A stretch of DNA of 20,765 nucleotides, taken from the NCBI GenBank assembly GCA_018713425.1, contig DVOT01000108.1, positions 1 through 20,765 of the forward strand, given 5' to 3'. A program made the translations under genes and the position numbers. The notes under the pieces are model-generated. The model saw only the letters and a program-made list of their open reading frames with translations. It made no database searches and was not told the origin of the DNA. The DNA comes from Alectryocaccomicrobium faecavium (lineage in GTDB: Bacteria; Bacillota; Clostridia; Christensenellales; Aristaeellaceae). Shown in pieces: positions 1-7,421 of this stretch (position 1 is its first letter; each line of letters opens with the position of its first letter).

Positions 1-300
1 CTCGCCCAGGGCGTTCACCTCCGTCTGGCTGGCCTTGGTGCTGATCTCGCGCGCGTTCTGCTCGATCTGCGTTTCGAATTTCGTGAGCGTGCCGGAAAGC
101 TCGTCGCGCACGCTGGCGCTGGCGGTGGAGACCATTTCCTGCTGGAAGTCGTCCGTCATGTTCTCTCCGTCGATATGGGTGGAGAGGTACTTCACCTGCT
201 CCGCCAGCCGGTATAGATAGCTCACGATCCTACGCCGCGCGCGCGGATCGTTGAGGTCATCCGGCGCGAAGGCCGGAAGCTCGATGTTTATCCCTGCCAT
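1..300 (-). CDS. Phage tail / minor structural protein, N-terminal part (cut by window edge)
   Basis: The minus-strand reading frame opens with ATG at 300-298 and stays open to base 1, giving the first 100 residues (begins MAGINIELPAFAPDDLNDPR). It overlaps the end of the portal gene by 13 bases, so the two are translated as one unit. The later part (residues about 60-100) is polar and heptad-like, with a phrase of the type QNAREISTKASQTEVNAL. That style is common in coiled-coil stretches of siphovirus minor structural or tail proteins, where similar phrases recur. No enzymatic domain is visible in the part present. The call rests on the portal neighbour and the coiled-coil style, not on a recognised domain. 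The gene could equally be a small phage head-proximal protein of unknown role. Confidence 0.55.
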   Translation of the reverse strand, partial: MAGINIELPAFAPDDLNDPRARRRIVSYLYRLAEQVKYLSTHIDGENMTDDFQQEMVSTASASVRDELSGTLTKFETQIEQNAREISTKASQTEVNALGE

Positions 301-1895
301 GCGTTCACCCCCCGCGCCGCCTGTTCGGCGATGCGCTTTACCACCATGTCCTTGCCCTCGAAGTCCATCATCTCCAAGCAGATGAGCGCCTGCGCCGCGT
401 TCGCCGGGTTGAAAAAGCCCAGCGAATAGAATTCCTTGGCCAACTCGTTTTGCGCCACTTTGGAAAAGGCGTTGGTTTTTTGCGGCTTGATGCGAATATC
501 GAATATGGGCACGCGCCCGCCCATGGGCACGCCGTATTCCATGCCGGGCGCGCGCGGGCGCAGGCGCGCGTTGGAATACAGCACAAACGATTGCGCCCCG
601 CGCTCGCCAACGATGCGGAACGAGCGCGGCTCATCGTAAAACTGCCGCATCAACTCGATGATCAGATAGCACACCTGCGTGAACGCGCGGTAGCTGGCCT
701 TGATCATATCGCGCGAGAGCTTGCTGCCCGCCTCCTGCAGCGCGGCGATGGCCGAGGCCGCCGTCACGCCGCCCACCGTGCCGCCCTGGGTGAAATCGCG
801 GTTGCCGCTGGTTTCCTTTAGTTCTTCGATTTTGTTGTTCAGGATGCTGACGAAAATGTCGGAAACCGGTTTCACCTGAATGGGGCGGATGTGCTCCTCG
901 GGATCGCCCGAGCCCGTGTAGTGTACAAAATCGCGATCCCAATCGGCGTATTCTTCTTCGTTCACAATGCCATCCTGCCGCACGAACCAGCGCGGGCGCG
1001 AGGCCATGATCGCGTTTTTGAGGATCACCTGATTGAGCCGGTCGATGTACATCTGCGGTTCCTTGCACACATCCAGATAGCCAAAGCCCGCGGGCATGCC
1101 TTCGCAGGAGAACAGCGCGTCGAACACAAAGGGATACTGGCCGTGGTCGTAAAACCCCCGGCCCGCGCAGGCAGGATCTTCCTGCGAGTCGTAAAGCACC
1201 TCGCCATTGACGATTTTGGCATAGTGCAAAAGCCCGTCGCGCTTGTAGTACCAATCCACCATGGCGGTTTTTTTCGAGGTGTCGATGGCGTCGTCGTAAA
1301 CATACACCTGTGGCCGGTCTGCCCCCTGACCCAACTTGCCTTCCAACTGCGGATAGCGCGCGAGCAGATCCTCGTTATCGCGCAATTCCACGTGGAATAC
1401 ATTGCGCGAATCCTGGATGTCCGTCACACCCGGTTCCCAAAACAAATTGAGAATGTCCACGCGCCGCACGTCCACATCGCCCTGGCCGCCTTGCTTGGAC
1501 GGGTTCCAGAACACGCCCAGAATGCCCGCTCCGCTCTTAAGCTTTTGCCACCACATGTCCGAATACGTCTGCTCAAATCCGTTCTGTTCCAGAATTACGG
1601 GCAGCACGGCGGACAGCACCGTGGCATCCGCCCGATCTCCCTCTTCGCGCGGAAGCACCACCGGCTCGGGGTAATTGTCCATTGCGTCGGCGTGCTTGTT
1701 GAGCAGGCAGTTCAGCAGCCACGCGCTCGCCGGTTCCGGATCGCCCGGATTGCCAGATGGGCGCATGCGCTGCCAATGGCGCAGGCGGTACCACTGATCA
1801 TTTTCCACCACGCGCGCATCGAGCGCCGCCTTGCCGCGCCGGTATTCCGCCAGCAGCTTCTGCGCTTCTGTCGCCATAGAATGCCTTTCTTCCAT
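288..1895 (-). CDS. Phage portal protein (P22-type)
   Basis: A 535-residue protein that would form the dodecameric ring at the DNA-entry vertex of a phage head. Recognisable portal features are an N-terminal helical wing (residues about 8-35), a central region reading FGYLDVCKEPQMYIDRLNQ followed by NAIMASRPRWFV, and a long helical stem segment around residues 345-400 containing ETSGNRDFTQGG and TAASAIAALQEAGSKLSRD. The last of these is typical of P22/gut-phage portals. Length is lower than P22 gp1 (about 725) but normal for short portals. Start choice: AAGGAGG lies 10 bases before ATG 1895. A second ATG at 1877 has only a weak site. No frameshift or stop is seen, so the gene looks intact. 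It is followed with a 13-base overlap by a tail-like gene and is not preceded by a terminase. A LexA-like box lies in its upstream region. Confidence 0.85.
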   Translation of the reverse strand: MEERHSMATEAQKLLAEYRRGKAALDARVVENDQWYRLRHWQRMRPSGNPGDPEPASAWLLNCLLNKHADAMDNYPEPVVLPREEGDRADATVLSAVLPVILEQNGFEQTYSDMWWQKLKSGAGILGVFWNPSKQGGQGDVDVRRVDILNLFWEPGVTDIQDSRNVFHVELRDNEDLLARYPQLEGKLGQGADRPQVYVYDDAIDTSKKTAMVDWYYKRDGLLHYAKIVNGEVLYDSQEDPACAGRGFYDHGQYPFVFDALFSCEGMPAGFGYLDVCKEPQMYIDRLNQVILKNAIMASRPRWFVRQDGIVNEEEYADWDRDFVHYTGSGDPEEHIRPIQVKPVSDIFVSILNNKIEELKETSGNRDFTQGGTVGGVTAASAIAALQEAGSKLSRDMIKASYRAFTQVCYLIIELMRQFYDEPRSFRIVGERGAQSFVLYSNARLRPRAPGMEYGVPMGGRVPIFDIRIKPQKTNAFSKVAQNELAKEFYSLGFFNPANAAQALICLEMMDFEGKDMVVKRIAEQAARGVNAWQG

Positions 1896-1941
1896 ATTAT
1901 TGTTGCCTCCTTATGCATAGATTGCCGTCACCGGCGATACC

Positions 1942-1970
1942 ATTTTATCAACTCTCGAACATAAGTTCTA
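1942..1970 (-). promoter_or_regulatory. Candidate portal-gene promoter with overlapping LexA/DinR (SOS) box
   Basis: Bases 1956-1969 read CGAACATAAGTTCT, a GAAC-N4-GTTC palindrome. It matches 12 of 14 positions of the Gram-positive LexA consensus CGAACRNRYGTTYC as I know it from Bacillus. On the minus strand a plausible -10 (TAAAAT, 1947-1942) lies 17 bases from a weak -35 (TAGAAC, 1970-1965), so the box would cover the -35 and spacer and could block polymerase. The start codon of the portal gene is about 47 bases further on. The box is seen directly; LexA control and the promoter are inference. The -35 is poor, with 3 of 6 matches. Confidence 0.5.
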
Positions 1971-2032
1971 CCCGAAATCGAAATTCTTTACACAACAGCC
2001 TTGGCGGCGGCACGCGTTTTACGGACAAACCC

Positions 2033-2061
2033 TTGCAAAACGCCCACGCATAGAGTAAAAT
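2033..2061 (+). promoter_or_regulatory. Promoter for the decarboxylase-mnmA block
   Basis: TTGCAA (2033-2038) and TAAAAT (2056-2061) are separated by 17 bases, a good sigma-A-type match. They lie 33 bases upstream of the ATG at 2095, which has AAGGAGG at a normal distance. The remaining divergent intergenic sequence (1896-2094) holds the portal-gene regulatory box and no ORF of note. Confidence 0.6.
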
Positions 2062-2094
2062 AACAAAGTAACATAAAAGGTAAGGAGGCGCGCC

Positions 2095-3312
2095 ATGCGG
2101 CCCATTCACGAAATGCTGCTCCAGGCGCAGGGGCATGCGCGGTTCCATATGCCAGGCCACAAGGGTGCGCTGGATCCTTTCGACATGACCGAGCTGCCCT
2201 CGACGGACGATTTGTATCACCCGCAGGGCGCCATCCGCGAGGCGGAGCGCTGGATCGCCCAAGCAGCGGGCGCGGGAGACGCCATCCTGCTCACCGGCGG
2301 GGCGACCGCCGGCAACCTTACGATGCTGCTGTACGCTTCCACGCGCTACCGCGCCATCCGCATGGAGCGCACCGCGCACGTGAGCGCGGTTTCCGGCCTG
2401 GTGCTGGGCGATATGGAAGTGGGCGAAAGCGGCGCGGTCTTTGCCACCCGGCCGGATTATTTTGGCCGCGCAGGCGCGCTGCCCAAAGCGGATCTGTTGC
2501 TGGTGGACGAAGCGCACGGCGCGCATTTCAACTGGTGGGATTCGCCGCCCAACGCCGGGCGGCTGGGCGCGGATCTGTGGGTGCAGTCCGCGCACAAGAC
2601 TTTGCCCGCGCTCACGGGCGGCGCATGGCTATTGATGAAGGACGCACGGTTGTATCCGCAGCTTTTGCACCTTTTGCGCATGGTGATGACGTCCAGCCCG
2701 CCGTTTCCCATTCTGCGCGCGCTGGACGACGCGCGCGCTCTGATGGACGAGCGCGGCGCGCAGCTGCTGGAACAAACCGTGGCGCGGTGCGACGCTCTGC
2801 GCGCAAAGGTCAACGCCCTACCCGGTCTCGCCTGTCCGCGCATGGACGATCCTACCCGCATCGTAGTGGACGTTTCCGGCCGCGGCCTCACGGGATTTCA
2901 CGCCGCGCGGTTGCTGGGCCAAATGGGCGTGGACGTGGAAATGGGCGGCGCACGGGAAGTGGTTTGCATCGCCACCGTGTGCGATACGCCGGCTTCCTTT
3001 GCCAGGTTGGAAGAAGCGCTGCGCCGCTTGCCCGAGGGAAAAGACGCGCCCGCAGATTTCGCACCAGTGTACGGCGTGCCCCGCATGCGCCCCCGCCAGG
3101 CGGCGCTAGCCCCCATTGAGCGCGTTCCGCTGACCCAGGCCGCCGGGCGAATTGCCGCGCAGGCCGCGGGGCTATATCCGCCGGGCAGCGCCTGGCTGAT
3201 GCCGGGCGACGAAATTCCACCGGAGGCCATCGAAGCGCTCGAAGCCGCGCGGCGCGCTGGCGCGGGAACCTTCGGCCTGGCGGACGGGGAAATCGCCGTG
3301 GTGCGCCAGTAG
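2095..3312 (+). CDS. Orn/Lys/Arg decarboxylase-family PLP enzyme (short form)
   Basis: Fold-type I PLP enzyme of the arginine/lysine/ornithine decarboxylase family (YaaO/SpeA-like of Bacillota), expected to make a polyamine or polyamine precursor in the cytoplasm. Seen: the family signature FHMPGHKG at residues 17-24; the cofactor-contact motif VDEAHGAHF with D138 and H141; the PLP lysine K168 in SAHKTLPALTGG; and the small C-terminal domain with MRPRQA (331-336) and YPPG (361-364). At 405 residues it is shorter than the usual 480-490 of YaaO-type proteins. The missing length seems to come from the middle and C-terminal parts, while all cofactor motifs remain. The start is fixed by AAGGAGG before ATG 2095. 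It heads a plus-strand block. The amino acid used cannot be told from sequence. Confidence 0.85.
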   Translation: MRPIHEMLLQAQGHARFHMPGHKGALDPFDMTELPSTDDLYHPQGAIREAERWIAQAAGAGDAILLTGGATAGNLTMLLYASTRYRAIRMERTAHVSAVSGLVLGDMEVGESGAVFATRPDYFGRAGALPKADLLLVDEAHGAHFNWWDSPPNAGRLGADLWVQSAHKTLPALTGGAWLLMKDARLYPQLLHLLRMVMTSSPPFPILRALDDARALMDERGAQLLEQTVARCDALRAKVNALPGLACPRMDDPTRIVVDVSGRGLTGFHAARLLGQMGVDVEMGGAREVVCIATVCDTPASFARLEEALRRLPEGKDAPADFAPVYGVPRMRPRQAALAPIERVPLTQAAGRIAAQAAGLYPPGSAWLMPGDEIPPEAIEALEAARRAGAGTFGLADGEIAVVRQ

Positions 3313-3431
3313 CGCTGGCGGCATAGCATAAATTGACACTTTCCGCGAAAACGCGCAATTTTTCACGCGCGCGGGAACTCAACGGACGCTCATCCGTCCA
3401 AAAAGCAAAGAGACAAAAGGAGAGGTGCGCA

Positions 3432-6311
3432 GTGGAAGACAAACAAAATCTGTGCCTTTACTGTTTTGAACCGAGCGATACGCAAATCTGCCCGCACTGC
3501 GGCGGAGACGCGTCCGCCGCGGTGCCCATCAACCAGCTTTCGCCCGGCACAATGCTGGCGGGGCGCATCCTGGTGGGGCGCGCTGTGGGGCAGGACGCGA
3601 GCGGCATCGTGTACGCCGCGATGGACACGCGCCGCGGCGTAGTGGTGCGCGTGCGCGAATTTTTGCCGCGCGACATCGCCGTGCGCAATCCAGACGGCTC
3701 CGTTTCTCCCGCGCCAGGGAGCGAGGAGCGCTTCCAGGCGGGCCTGAGCAAAATGAAGCACAGCGCCCAGCCCGATGAAAACGGCGAGCGCAAATATATT
3801 TTCTTTATGGACAACGGCACTGGGTATTTGATCCAGCGCCGCAGGCCCACCGGCGGCGAAGAGCCGGAGGAAAAGGCCGGCCTTTCGCCCATGGTGAAAT
3901 GGATCGGCATCGGCGCGAGCGCGGTGGTGATCATCGTGCTGATCGTGCTGATCGCGCGCATGCTCGGCGGCGGCAGCGACGTGACCGACCCCGGCGCGCA
4001 GTTCACGCCCGGTCCCAGCGCCACGGCGAGCACCTGGCAGCCCAGCCTGGACGGGCTGACCGATCCCAACCAGCCCGCCACGCCCGCGCCCACAAGCGAC
4101 GGCCTGGCCGTGAACACCGTGAACCCCGATTGGCAGGACGAAGAAGGCGCGAGCGACATGATCCTGCAAAACACGCCTACGCCCTATGTCAACTGGGGCG
4201 GCTATCCCACCGCCACGCCTTACAATGGCCCGTGGTGGGGCGGCTATCCCACGCCCACGCCGCGCCCGCAAAACCAGACCATTTCCAGCCACTCGAGCAG
4301 CGCGGAAATCACCGCCTTCCAGTGGCAGCTCATCGAATTGGGCTGGCTGAACTATAGCGCGCCTTCCGGCGTGTACGACGCGGCGACCGTGCAGGCTGTG
4401 AAGGATTTCCAGACCTACATGAACACCACGTACGACATCACGCCCTTGGCGGTGGACGGCATTGCCGGGCCGCAGACGCTGCATTGGCTGGACCAATACA
4501 GCATCTCGCGCAAGCCCGCGCCCACGGCGACGCCCTGGCCCACCCAGCGGCCCGCCACGCCCGCGCCCACGGCGGTTCCCACGCCTTCGCCCACGATTTA
4601 TGACCCGCTGGGCACGCCGCCAACCTACGCTCCGCCCACGGATGGCCCGGGCGAGGATTACACCATCGACCAAGATAGCGATCCGCTGGAAATCACCAAC
4701 CTACAAGTGCGCCTGCGCGAGCTGGGTTGGCTGGAAATGGAGACCGCGACCGGCGTATACGACGCGGCGACCACGGCGGCGGTCTACGAATTCCAGCGCT
4801 ATGTGAACGAGATCAACAACAGCCAGATCCTGCCGGAGACCGGCCTTGCGGACGCGAGCACGCTCGATTGGCTGCTCAACGACATTACGCGGCCCGCGAC
4901 CAGCACGCCCGAGCCCACGCAAGCGCCGGTGGAAACGCCCATGCCCACGGAAGCGCCCGTCGAGACGCCTCTGCCCACGGAAGCACCCGCGCCTTCGCCC
5001 ACGCAACAGGTGATCGACCAAAACGCGGAGAGCGCGGTGATCGAAGGCATGCAGCAGTATTTGCGCGACACCCTGGGCTATCTCACGGACGGCGCTTACA
5101 CGCCCGGCACGTATGACGACGCGACCATCAACGCCGTGATCGCCTTCCAGATGCGCGTGAACGAAGTGGACGGCTATGAGCGGCTCACCGTTTCCGGCGT
5201 GTGCGATTACGCGACCTACGAAGCCATGGTGTCGGAAGGCTTCGAGAAATACGTGAACCCCAATCCCGCGCAGCCCACGGCCGAGCCCGCGCCCACCGAA
5301 AGCGCGCCCACGCCCGAACCCACGCAAGCGCCGGTGGTTGGCCCGGATTCGGACGCGAATACCATCTCCCAGATGCAGGAATACCTGCGCGACGCACTCG
5401 GCTACCTGACGGACGGCGCGTATACGCCCGGCACGTACGACGACGCGACTCTGAACGCCGTGGTCGCCTTCCAGATGCGCGTAAACGAAGTGGACGGCTA
5501 TGAACGCCTCACCATTTCCGGCATTTGCGACCAGGCGACCTTCGAGGCCATGCGCGGCGAGGGCTGGGAGCGTTACGCGCTGGCGCAGCAGCCAACGGAA
5601 GCGCCCGCGCCCACGCAAGCGCCGGTGGTGGTAATCGGCCCGGATTCGCCGCAGGAAGACATTCTCAACATGCAGAGCTATCTGGAGCAGCTAGGCTGGC
5701 TCTATCCGGACGCGTACACGCCCGGCGCGTACGATGAAAAGACGGTGGAGGCCGTGTCCGCCTTCCAGAACTATGTGAACGCCCTGATGGGCGCGCCGGT
5801 GCTGCCCACGGACGGGCTGTGCGATACGGTTACGCAGGAATACCTGCTCAGCGGCCAGTACCCCTACCCCGAACCGCAACCCACGGCCGAACCGCAGCCC
5901 ACCGCCGAGCCGTTGCCCACCGAACAACCGCTGCCCACCGAGCCGGGCAATCCCACGCAAGTGACGGTGAACAGCAACCCGAACGACGTTTTGAACCTGC
6001 AATCCACGCTGTACCAGTACGGCTGGCTGAAAGACGCCGAGGGCGCGCCGGCCGGTTCCGCGGTCACCAGCACGTTTGACCTGGCGACCTTGCGCGCGGT
6101 GCTGAACTTCCAGATTGCCTACAACGAGCAGTACGCGCCCCTGTATGGCACGGCCCCTCTCACGCTGCTCTTCGATGAAGCGGCCTATGGCATGACGCTG
6201 GAAGACGCGGTGAACTTGAACGGCTACACGCTCGATCGGTTCGTCATCGACGAGGCTACGCTCAACGCGCTCAGCCAGGCTGGCTCCGCCGTTGTGCCGC
6301 CAATGGAGTGA
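3432..6311 (+). CDS. Zinc-ribbon / pseudokinase N-lobe / membrane protein with six peptidoglycan-binding-like repeats
   Basis: A 959-residue single-pass membrane protein. The chosen start is GTG 3432, preceded by AAAGGAGAGG. An upstream in-frame TTG at 3333 has no site. Order of parts: zinc ribbon with C8, C11, C20, C23; residues about 33-137 resembling the N-lobe of a bacterial Ser/Thr kinase (SPGTMLAGRILVGRAVGQ, then VRVREFLPRD, then NGTGYLI); one membrane helix (about 156-177); a Pro/Thr-rich linker with many TPTP-like runs; then six domains resembling PG_binding_1, at about 290-357, 415-483, 530-607, 637-714, 737-810 and 847-956, separated by Pro/Glu/Thr linkers. The kinase lysine position holds R75, and no catalytic loop or DFG motif follows, so no kinase activity is expected. 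Predicted topology places the ribbon inside and the repeats in the wall. It probably senses or anchors to peptidoglycan. The sixth repeat is diverged. It lies 4 bases before mnmA. Confidence 0.8.
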   Translation: MEDKQNLCLYCFEPSDTQICPHCGGDASAAVPINQLSPGTMLAGRILVGRAVGQDASGIVYAAMDTRRGVVVRVREFLPRDIAVRNPDGSVSPAPGSEERFQAGLSKMKHSAQPDENGERKYIFFMDNGTGYLIQRRRPTGGEEPEEKAGLSPMVKWIGIGASAVVIIVLIVLIARMLGGGSDVTDPGAQFTPGPSATASTWQPSLDGLTDPNQPATPAPTSDGLAVNTVNPDWQDEEGASDMILQNTPTPYVNWGGYPTATPYNGPWWGGYPTPTPRPQNQTISSHSSSAEITAFQWQLIELGWLNYSAPSGVYDAATVQAVKDFQTYMNTTYDITPLAVDGIAGPQTLHWLDQYSISRKPAPTATPWPTQRPATPAPTAVPTPSPTIYDPLGTPPTYAPPTDGPGEDYTIDQDSDPLEITNLQVRLRELGWLEMETATGVYDAATTAAVYEFQRYVNEINNSQILPETGLADASTLDWLLNDITRPATSTPEPTQAPVETPMPTEAPVETPLPTEAPAPSPTQQVIDQNAESAVIEGMQQYLRDTLGYLTDGAYTPGTYDDATINAVIAFQMRVNEVDGYERLTVSGVCDYATYEAMVSEGFEKYVNPNPAQPTAEPAPTESAPTPEPTQAPVVGPDSDANTISQMQEYLRDALGYLTDGAYTPGTYDDATLNAVVAFQMRVNEVDGYERLTISGICDQATFEAMRGEGWERYALAQQPTEAPAPTQAPVVVIGPDSPQEDILNMQSYLEQLGWLYPDAYTPGAYDEKTVEAVSAFQNYVNALMGAPVLPTDGLCDTVTQEYLLSGQYPYPEPQPTAEPQPTAEPLPTEQPLPTEPGNPTQVTVNSNPNDVLNLQSTLYQYGWLKDAEGAPAGSAVTSTFDLATLRAVLNFQIAYNEQYAPLYGTAPLTLLFDEAAYGMTLEDAVNLNGYTLDRFVIDEATLNALSQAGSAVVPPME
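5046..5573 (+). repeat. Tandem near-identical repeats 3 and 4 inside the wall-binding protein
   Basis: The unit beginning at 5046 recurs 324 bases (108 codons) later at 5370. The protein phrases YLTDGAYTPGTYDDAT and FQMRVNEVDGYERLT occur in both copies. DNA differences are mostly at third codon positions. The other four repeats of the protein are much less alike, so this pair is the most recent internal duplication. Confidence 0.85.
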
Positions 6312-6315
6312 TCTT

Positions 6316-7407
6316 TTGAAAATTGTAGTAGGCATGTCGGGCGGCGTCGATTCGTCGGTCGCCGCCCTCCTGCTCAAAGAGCAGGGCCATGATGTCACGG
6401 GCATCTTTATGAACAACTGGGAAGAAAAGGACGATACCGGCGCTTGCACCTCCGAGCGAGACTGGGCGGATGTGCGCGCCGTGTGCGACGACCTGGGCAT
6501 TCCCTACTATAGCGTGAATTTCGCGCGCCAATACCAGGCGCGCGTGTTCGCGTATTTTCTGGCGGAATACCGCGCGGGCCGCACGCCCAATCCGGATGTG
6601 CTGTGCAATCGGGAAATCAAATTTGCCGAGTTCCTGGATTTCGCGCTCAAGCTGGGCGCGCAAAAGCTGGCCACCGGGCATTTCGCCGGCATCGAGGAGC
6701 GCGCGGACGGCTACCACCTGATGTGCGCCAAGGACGTGCAAAAGGATCAGACGTATTTCCTCTGCCTGCTGGGCCAGCGCGCGCTGAGCCACGCGCTGTT
6801 CCCCCTGCGGGAGTACACCAAGGCCGAAGTGCGCGAAATCGCGCGCAAGCGCGGCCTGCCGGTGAGCGAAAAGAAGGATTCCACGGGCGTGTGCTTCATC
6901 GGCGAGCGCAGCTTTAAGCCGTTTTTGATGCACTATCTGCCCGCGCAGCCCGGCCCCATTGTGGACATCAGCGGCAAAGAACTGGGCCGGCACGATGGAC
7001 TGATGTACTACACGCTGGGCCAGCGGCGCGGGCTGGGAATTGGCGGCGGCGGAGACGGACGGCGCTGGTTCGTGGTGGAAAAAGATCTGCAGAACAACCG
7101 CCTGGTGGTGGAGCAGGGCGAGGATTCGCCCAGGCTCTATTCGCTGGGCGCGCGCGTGAGCCATGCGCACTGGGTGCTGCGTCCTGTAGAGCCGCCCTTT
7201 GCCTGCCAGGTGCGCCTGCGGCACCGCCAGCCGCTGCAAGACGTGGTTCTGCTGCCAGGGAAAGAAGAAGGCGAATGGCTTTTGCGCTTTGCCGCGCCGC
7301 AGCGCGCGGTCACACCCGGCCAGTTCGCCGCGTTTTACCGCCAGGGCGAATGCCTGGGCGGGGCGACGATTGAAGAGGCTTTCGCGCAAGCGCTTACAGA
7401 AGAATAA
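6316..7407 (+). CDS. mnmA: tRNA-specific 2-thiouridylase MnmA
   Basis: Cytoplasmic enzyme that adenylates and thiolates U34 of the tRNAs for Lys, Glu and Gln, taking sulfur from a persulfide relay. The 363-residue product has the N-type ATP pyrophosphatase loop SGGVDSS (residues 8-14), the catalytic Cys C97 in NPDVLCN, and the second, persulfide-carrying Cys C193 in DSTGVCFIGER. It also has the LGQRRGLGIGG segment and a C-terminal beta-barrel ending CLGGATI. Length is normal for the family. Start: TTG 6316 (residues MKIVVGMSGG) with GGAG at 6305-6308. An upstream in-frame start at 6292 would lie inside the previous gene. It begins 4 bases after that gene's stop, so translation is likely coupled. 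No cysteine desulfurase lies beside it here. Confidence 0.95.
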   Translation: MKIVVGMSGGVDSSVAALLLKEQGHDVTGIFMNNWEEKDDTGACTSERDWADVRAVCDDLGIPYYSVNFARQYQARVFAYFLAEYRAGRTPNPDVLCNREIKFAEFLDFALKLGAQKLATGHFAGIEERADGYHLMCAKDVQKDQTYFLCLLGQRALSHALFPLREYTKAEVREIARKRGLPVSEKKDSTGVCFIGERSFKPFLMHYLPAQPGPIVDISGKELGRHDGLMYYTLGQRRGLGIGGGGDGRRWFVVEKDLQNNRLVVEQGEDSPRLYSLGARVSHAHWVLRPVEPPFACQVRLRHRQPLQDVVLLPGKEEGEWLLRFAAPQRAVTPGQFAAFYRQGECLGGATIEEAFAQALTEE

Positions 7408-7421
7408 AGGACGGAATTGCC

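Noticed and set aside
891..1964. A 357-codon plus-strand frame across the portal gene
   Set aside because: It is a shadow of the portal gene, has no domain, and crosses the portal promoter region.
3333..3361. TTGACA at 3333-3338 as a -35 element for the wall-binding protein gene
   Set aside because: No acceptable -10 follows at 16-18 bases (CAATTT is poor), so an internal promoter could not be supported.
3344..3363. CGCG-AAAA-CGCG with following T bases as a terminator after the decarboxylase
   Set aside because: The stem is only 4 bp and the T-tract is interrupted by CAA. Too weak to call.
3333..3431. TTG-started N-terminal extension of the wall-binding protein
   Set aside because: There is no ribosome binding site at 3333, while AAAGGAGAGG lies just before GTG 3432, and the zinc ribbon begins right after the GTG.
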